From assembly GCA_020341875.1 (NCBI GenBank), contig CP070839.1, positions 2,360,001 to 2,396,621 on the forward strand: DNA of 36,621 bases, written 5' to 3'. The notes under the pieces were generated by a model. The model saw only the letters and a list, made by a program, of their open reading frames with translations, was not told where the DNA came from and did no database searches. The translations under genes were made by a program, and so were the position numbers. The DNA is from Candidatus Zixiibacteriota bacterium. GTDB taxonomy: Bacteria > Zixibacteria > MSB-5A5 > SM1-73. The stretch's first letter is position 1. Each line of letters begins with the position of its first letter. Below are positions 32,542-36,621 of the stretch, in pieces.

Positions 32542-33147
32542 ATGAAGAAGGCAGTAGACAAGGTGGATTACGATGTCAGCGGGCTCAGGGCAGTCGCGAC
32601 GTTCCCCTTTGTGGACGGAATTCGTTTCCCTCTGATCGGGCAGACGGTATTGATCGCCTCGGTGAACAGGGAGAACGATCCCAGCCTGGGAGTCAAGAGC
32701 TCGATCTCGGTTTTCTCGTCTCGACCCGCTATCGTAGGATTCGGGTGCCAGGTAAAAGACGTGATAGCCAAGAACATTCTGTCTACCGGTGAATTCGTGA
32801 TCAACGTCCCCAGTGCGGATCTGGCCAGGAAGATCTGGAAGATCGTCGAGGCGGTGCCGAACGGGGAGAAGGAGATCCAGGAACTGGGATTGACCCCTGT
32901 CAAATCGGTCAAGCTCAGCACCCCTCGCATCGCCGAGTGCAAAGCGCACCTGGAGTGTTCGCTGGATTGGACCAAAAAGTACGGCGACGAGATGGTGATA
33001 TTCGGAAGAGTACTTCTGGCATCAGTGGACAAGGACGTGGTGGAGGCGGAGCTGGCCGAAAGATACAAACAGCTAAAACTGTTCGCCCAGCTCGACAACG
33101 GGCTCTACGGGGTGATCAAGGAAGCAAAGCAGGTTCCCGCCAAGTAA
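32542..33147 (+). CDS. Flavin reductase-like (FMN-binding split-barrel) protein
   Basis: The 201-residue protein matches the flavin reductase-like family: an N-terminal strand set with TVLIASVNRENDPSLGV and SSISVFSSRPAIVGFGCQ, then KDVIAKNILSTGEFVINVPS and the C-terminal HLECSLDWTKKYGDEMVIFG with late strands. Such proteins bind FMN and may reduce flavin or other electron acceptors with NAD(P)H. The substrate is unknown. AGGAG lies five bases before the ATG at 32542; the GTG just before it is a less likely start. A strong promoter with a 150-base leader precedes it and a terminator follows, so it is a single-gene unit. Confidence 0.88.
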   Translation: MKKAVDKVDYDVSGLRAVATFPFVDGIRFPLIGQTVLIASVNRENDPSLGVKSSISVFSSRPAIVGFGCQVKDVIAKNILSTGEFVINVPSADLARKIWKIVEAVPNGEKEIQELGLTPVKSVKLSTPRIAECKAHLECSLDWTKKYGDEMVIFGRVLLASVDKDVVEAELAERYKQLKLFAQLDNGLYGVIKEAKQVPAK

Positions 33148-33216
33148 TTTCCATTCGTTCCTTCCCTATGGAAAGGGGCGGCAAAAGACCCGATTAGCTG
33201 ACTGTTGGCGTGGGGT

Positions 33217-33247
33217 CTTGACCCGATGGTCAAGTCTTGTTTTTTTT
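33217..33247 (+). terminator. Rho-independent terminator after the flavin-reductase-like gene
   Basis: CTTGACC (33217-33223) and GGTCAAG (33228-33234) form a seven-base stem with a four-base loop. TCTTG and eight T residues follow. Confidence 0.85.
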
Positions 33248-33347
33248 GCCTGTCCCCGTGGAACTGTCGAACGCCGGGGATTCTCCCCGAAATTCCAGGC
33301 AGCCGTTGAACGGTCTTCCTCATCTGACTTTGGTGGAGAGCCGATTT

Positions 33348-35153
33348 CTATGGATGGAAATGTTTGTAGACGTTTTCCGCCAACCTTTTGTTGATCCCCT
33401 GAAGTTTTAGCAGTTCCTCCAAGCCTGCCTCTTTGATTCTTGCCACGGAGCCGAAATGCTTCAGCAGGCTTTCTCTCCTTGTGGGTCCCACGCCGGGAAT
33501 CTTATCCAGCTCGGATCCTATGGTTCTTTTCTTTCTCAATTTCCGATGATATTGAATGGCGAACCTGTGCGCCTCGTCCCTCACTCGTTGCAGAAGCTTC
33601 AGGGAGGCTGATCCCTTCCGAATCATCAACGGGTTGGGTCTCTCCGGGAGGAATACCTCGTCTATCCTTTTGGCCAGGGCCACCACCTTCTGTTTCTTTA
33701 TCCCCAGCCGCTTTAGAGCGCGAAGGACACTTGAGAGCTGACCTTTTCCACCATCGACCAAGACTAAATCCGGAAATTCCCTTTTCTCCCGGGTGAGACC
33801 GACAAAATACCTGCTCACCACTTCCCCCATCATGGCGAAGTCGTCCTGCCTCTCTAAGCTTCTGATTTTGAATCTCCGGTACCGGCTCTTCTTGGGCTGA
33901 CCGTTCTCGAAGAAGACCAGAGATCCCGCCGCGTCTGCAGGGCCTAAGTTAGATATGTCGAATGCCGCTATTTTTCGCGGAGGGATGGACAGGTACAGGT
34001 CCTTCTCCAAAGCCTCCACGGCCCCCGGTACTTTCTTCTTCGCCTCCGATCTCTGAAGCAGAAGCTCGTCCAGCGAGAGTTGGGCGTTATAGCTTGCCAT
34101 CTGAAGAAGCTTGACCTTTTCCCCCCGTTGGGGAACGATGACCTTGGCTCTTCCCTTCCTCCTTGAACCCAGCCATTTCTCGATCATCTGCTGATCATCA
34201 ATCGTCACCGGAAGAACGATCTCGGCCGGAATCGCCGCCGAGTGCATGTAGTATTGCCTCAGGAAGTTGGACAAGATCTCGGAGTCCGCACTCTCCTTCA
34301 ATCCAGCCAGGTGGAAGTTCTGTCTTCCGATCAAGACCCCCTCCCTAATCTGGAGGGCAACAGCCGAGATGTCCTTCCCTGCCCGGGCGAAGGCAATGAT
34401 GTCTCGATCCGGTTGCTTTACGTCCACCACTTTCTGCTTTTCGGTTGCGCTGTCCAGTGCTTTGAGCTGGTCTCTGGCCTGAGCCGCTCTCTCGTACTCC
34501 TCCCGGGCGGAATACTCCCTCATCCTCTCCTTCAGCTGCTCCCTCAACAAGCTGTTTTTCCCGGAGAGAAAGAGCAGAACGTCGTTTGTGATCTCGTGAT
34601 ACTCCTCCGGCGAAACCTTCCCCTCACACGGTCCCAGACACCTCTTGATATGATAATCCAAACACAGCTTGACCTTTCTGGACGAGGGAAGGGCATAATT
34701 GCAGCTTCGAATGGGGAAGACCTTTCTCAGCATCTTCAGAGAATTCCGCATGGCCTTTACGTTGGTGTAAGGCCCGAAGTATTTGGCTCGGTCTTTTTTT
34801 ACTCTTCTCACCACCAGCACCCTGGGGAATGGCTCGTCGGTTACCTTCACATAAGGGTACCTCTTGTCGTCCTTCAGGTTAACGTTGTACCTGGGCTTGT
34901 GTTGTTTGATTAGATTAGCTTCCAGGATCAAAGCCTCCATCTCCGAGTCGGTGGCCAGTACGTCGAAATCCGATATCCTGGAGATCAGTGCAGAGAGCTT
35001 GGGGTGATAGGGGGGCGTGTGGTGGAAGTAAGCCCGCACTCTGTTTCTCAAGGACTTCGCCTTCCCCACGTAGATTATCCTTCCTGCTGCGTCCTTCATC
35101 AAATAGACTCCGGACTTGGTCGTAAGGTTCTTGAGCTTGGTCTTTAAGTCCAT
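33348..35153 (-). CDS. uvrC: UvrABC system protein C
   Basis: The 601-residue protein makes the dual incisions of nucleotide excision repair with UvrA and UvrB. Domains in order: GIY-YIG nuclease (about 10-90, GVYLMKDAAGRIIYVGKAKS), Cys-containing region (about 145-175), UVR motif for UvrB contact (about 200-240), RNase H-like nuclease (about 375-530, IAAFDISNLGP and LVDGGKGQLS) and paired helix-hairpin-helix motifs at the end (ELDKIPGVGPTRRESLLKHF). The length is normal. No ribosome-binding site is evident before ATG, but MDLKTKLKNLTTKSGVYLMK fits the family N-terminus. The gene lies 77 bases from the NlpC/P60 gene on the same strand. Confidence 0.97.
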   Translation of the reverse strand: MDLKTKLKNLTTKSGVYLMKDAAGRIIYVGKAKSLRNRVRAYFHHTPPYHPKLSALISRISDFDVLATDSEMEALILEANLIKQHKPRYNVNLKDDKRYPYVKVTDEPFPRVLVVRRVKKDRAKYFGPYTNVKAMRNSLKMLRKVFPIRSCNYALPSSRKVKLCLDYHIKRCLGPCEGKVSPEEYHEITNDVLLFLSGKNSLLREQLKERMREYSAREEYERAAQARDQLKALDSATEKQKVVDVKQPDRDIIAFARAGKDISAVALQIREGVLIGRQNFHLAGLKESADSEILSNFLRQYYMHSAAIPAEIVLPVTIDDQQMIEKWLGSRRKGRAKVIVPQRGEKVKLLQMASYNAQLSLDELLLQRSEAKKKVPGAVEALEKDLYLSIPPRKIAAFDISNLGPADAAGSLVFFENGQPKKSRYRRFKIRSLERQDDFAMMGEVVSRYFVGLTREKREFPDLVLVDGGKGQLSSVLRALKRLGIKKQKVVALAKRIDEVFLPERPNPLMIRKGSASLKLLQRVRDEAHRFAIQYHRKLRKKRTIGSELDKIPGVGPTRRESLLKHFGSVARIKEAGLEELLKLQGINKRLAENVYKHFHP

Positions 35154-35230
35154 GGGCTATTGATAGATGACCTCAGAAAGGCGCATCGGCCGGAGGTGGT
35201 CAAACCAAAGATGGCAACTCACCAGGCATG

Positions 35231-35758
35231 CTAAGGGATGACTCTTCTGGCACCTCTATATCTTCTCTTGTAGTATTTCTCGTCCAGAGATGATACGATC
35301 ACCCCGGAGCTTTTGGCGGAGTGCACGAACTGGCCATCGTCGATGTAGATTCCGACGTGGGAAACCGAGAACCAGCCGTCGGAGAAGAAGACTAAGTCTC
35401 CGTATGCAAGATCGTCTTGATGTATCTGTTTTACCAGTTGATAGAGCTTTTTGGCCGAGCGAGGGAGGCTGAAGCCAGCATACTTTCTGTAGACTTGCAC
35501 GACCAACCCGGAGCAGTCCATCCCGGATTTGGTATCACCGCCGTATTGGTAAGGTGCTCCCAGGAATGAGTTGATTATCCTGCCCATCTTGGTCTTATCG
35601 ATCTTGCCTTTGCCTTCCTTCGCGGACTGCTCTTCCGCCATGTCCCGGCTTTTTCTCTCCTCAGGCGTCGCCGAGGTGAATCGAGGTCGGGGACCACAGC
35701 CCATCATGATTAAACAAAGGAAGACGATTAAGAGACAATATTCGGAGAGCCTCTTCAT
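35231..35758 (-). CDS. NlpC/P60 family lipoprotein (peptidoglycan endopeptidase)
   Basis: With the start at ATG 35758 the protein has 175 residues. A lipoprotein signal (MKRLSEYCLLIVFLCLIMMGC) puts the lipidated Cys at about residue 21. A charged linker follows (25-55), then the NlpC/P60 catalytic domain with C82 in MDCSGLVVQVY, H134 in SVSHVGIYID and H146 in FVHSAKSS. It should hydrolyse peptide bonds in peptidoglycan stems from a membrane anchor in the periplasm. The frame is open from 35827, but the extra residues have no signal-peptide character. Neither start has a good ribosome-binding site, so the start is the least certain part. Confidence 0.88.
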   Translation of the reverse strand: MKRLSEYCLLIVFLCLIMMGCGPRPRFTSATPEERKSRDMAEEQSAKEGKGKIDKTKMGRIINSFLGAPYQYGGDTKSGMDCSGLVVQVYRKYAGFSLPRSAKKLYQLVKQIHQDDLAYGDLVFFSDGWFSVSHVGIYIDDGQFVHSAKSSGVIVSSLDEKYYKRRYRGARRVIP

Positions 35759-35970
35759 GTACGTGGTGGACAGGGTCGTGGGGCTCGGGACTGGTACAAT
35801 GCCTGCTTTGCTCTGTACATTGTTCATTTTATTTGCAGCCTTTTAATGAATCCTCTGGTCATCTTGTCTACTGCAATCCGTCTCTTACAAGCCTTGATTC
35901 AATTTCTCTTTTTCTAAATCCTTATAACTCTTTATCATCTCCTATCCCACTAATCTCGAGCCCCTAATCC

Positions 35971-36621
35971 CTAGTCCCTGATTTTGATCACTATCATGGT
36001 CAGATCATCTTCCTGGTGCGAGACCCCGGTAAACTCCTTTACCGCCCCATGGATGTTTTCCTGGATCTGGCCAGCACTGAGCTGGTGTGAATCGTCTATC
36101 ACCTGCTTCAGTCTGCGGGTTCCGAATTCCTCTTGGCTGTCATTCTTTGCTTCGGTCACCCCGTCGGTGTAGAACACTATAATCTCTCCGGGAGTGATTC
36201 CCAGTGGTCTTTCTTCGTACTTTGAATTCTCAAACATCCCCAGGGCCATTCCGCCTTCGGTGAGATATTTCATCTCACCGCCGGCACGTCTCAGGATCGG
36301 CGCATTGTGCCCGGCATTGGAGAAGGTAAATATCCTGTTCTTCGGATCCAGAACCCCGTAGACCGCGGTGACGTAAATGTCCGAGGCCGTGCTCTCGAAA
36401 AGGAGATTGTTCACCTTGGTCATGATGCTCCTGATGGCGTAGTTGTTCCTTATCTCGGCTATCAGGCCGGCTCTGACCGAGGCCATGATCAGGGCGGCAG
36501 GTATGCCCTTTCCAGAGACGTCCGCGATAACGATCCCGATCTGGTTCTCGATTATCGGGATGAAATCATAGTAATCCCCACCCACCTCCTCTGAAGGGAT
36601 ATTTATGCCGGAGATGTCGAA
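35971..36621 (-). CDS. PP2C-type (RsbU/SpoIIE) serine phosphatase, C-terminal part (cut by window edge)
   Basis: The frame continues to the window edge, so the N-terminus, probably a sensor or GAF/HAMP region, is missing. The visible 216 residues are the SpoIIE/PP2C core: SEEVGGDYYDF with metal-binding aspartates, VIADVSGKGIPAALIM, FTFSNAGHNAPILRR, MALGMFENSKYEERPL, IVFYTDGVTEAKN and QEDDLTMIVIKI at the C-terminus. Such phosphatases dephosphorylate anti-anti-sigma or related STAS proteins in partner-switching stress control. A GTG at 36585 inside the frame is not the real start because homology continues upstream of it. Partner proteins are not in the window. Confidence 0.93.
   Translation of the reverse strand, partial: FDISGINIPSEEVGGDYYDFIPIIENQIGIVIADVSGKGIPAALIMASVRAGLIAEIRNNYAIRSIMTKVNNLLFESTASDIYVTAVYGVLDPKNRIFTFSNAGHNAPILRRAGGEMKYLTEGGMALGMFENSKYEERPLGITPGEIIVFYTDGVTEAKNDSQEEFGTRRLKQVIDDSHQLSAGQIQENIHGAVKEFTGVSHQEDDLTMIVIKIRD

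Overview
The window is a gene-dense bacterial chromosome segment of mid-to-high GC, with no rRNA, tRNA, transposase, phage gene or CRISPR array that I can recognise. The gene set suggests a Gram-negative, free-living member of the FCB group or a neighbouring candidate phylum (Zixibacteria-, Latescibacteria- or Eisenbacteria-like). The reasons are outer-membrane beta-barrels (a DUF3078 protein and a TSP3-repeat barrel), a secreted protein with a type-IX-like/FlgD-like C-terminal sorting domain, periplasmic tricorn proteases, lipoproteins and sigma-54 regulation. The phylum is inference only.

Layout. 1-2546 (minus): a partial CcdA, a CheY-like response regulator with a long acidic linker, and a rhomboid protease. 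2547-3243: a 700-base gap ending in a sigma-54-type promoter. 3244-5960 (plus): a small secreted protein and a TPR-sigma54 activator, closed by a strong terminator. 5961-6587: terminator, second sigma-54-type promoter and structured leader ahead of an 879-residue secreted protein (6588-9227). 9425-16394 (minus): two tandem paralogous tricorn-like S41 proteases with signal peptides. 16658-17545 (plus): a DUF3078 barrel reading divergently from them. 17868-18752 (minus): a TSP3-repeat barrel, divergent from an ECF sigma / anti-sigma / UPF0145 operon (18997-20343). 20344-20778: a nested palindromic repeat element and a 24-residue membrane microprotein.

20779-29089 (plus) is mostly housekeeping: NAD(P)HX repair enzyme, M20 amidohydrolase, a secreted beta-propeller, ThiL, a zinc ribbon, a YbbR/CdaR-like protein and TsaD. 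29180-33147 (plus): a DUF2279-like membrane protein that may be leaderless, a REC-GAF-HD-GYP c-di-GMP phosphodiesterase and a flavin-reductase-like protein. 33348-36621 (minus): UvrC, an NlpC/P60 lipoprotein and a partial RsbU-type phosphatase.

How the genes fit together. Envelope biogenesis and signalling dominate: extracytoplasmic proteolysis (tricorn pair, rhomboid, NlpC/P60), surface proteins (sorting-domain protein, barrels, propeller), and four regulatory layers (sigma-54 activator, ECF sigma/anti-sigma, c-di-GMP, PP2C). The most unusual parts are the TPR-sigma54 activator, whose AAA+ domain lacks the usual Walker B glutamate and which lies between two sigma-54-type promoters; the structured leader at 6268-6378; the tandem tricorn pair; the nested repeat at 20405-20591; and the 24-residue microprotein.
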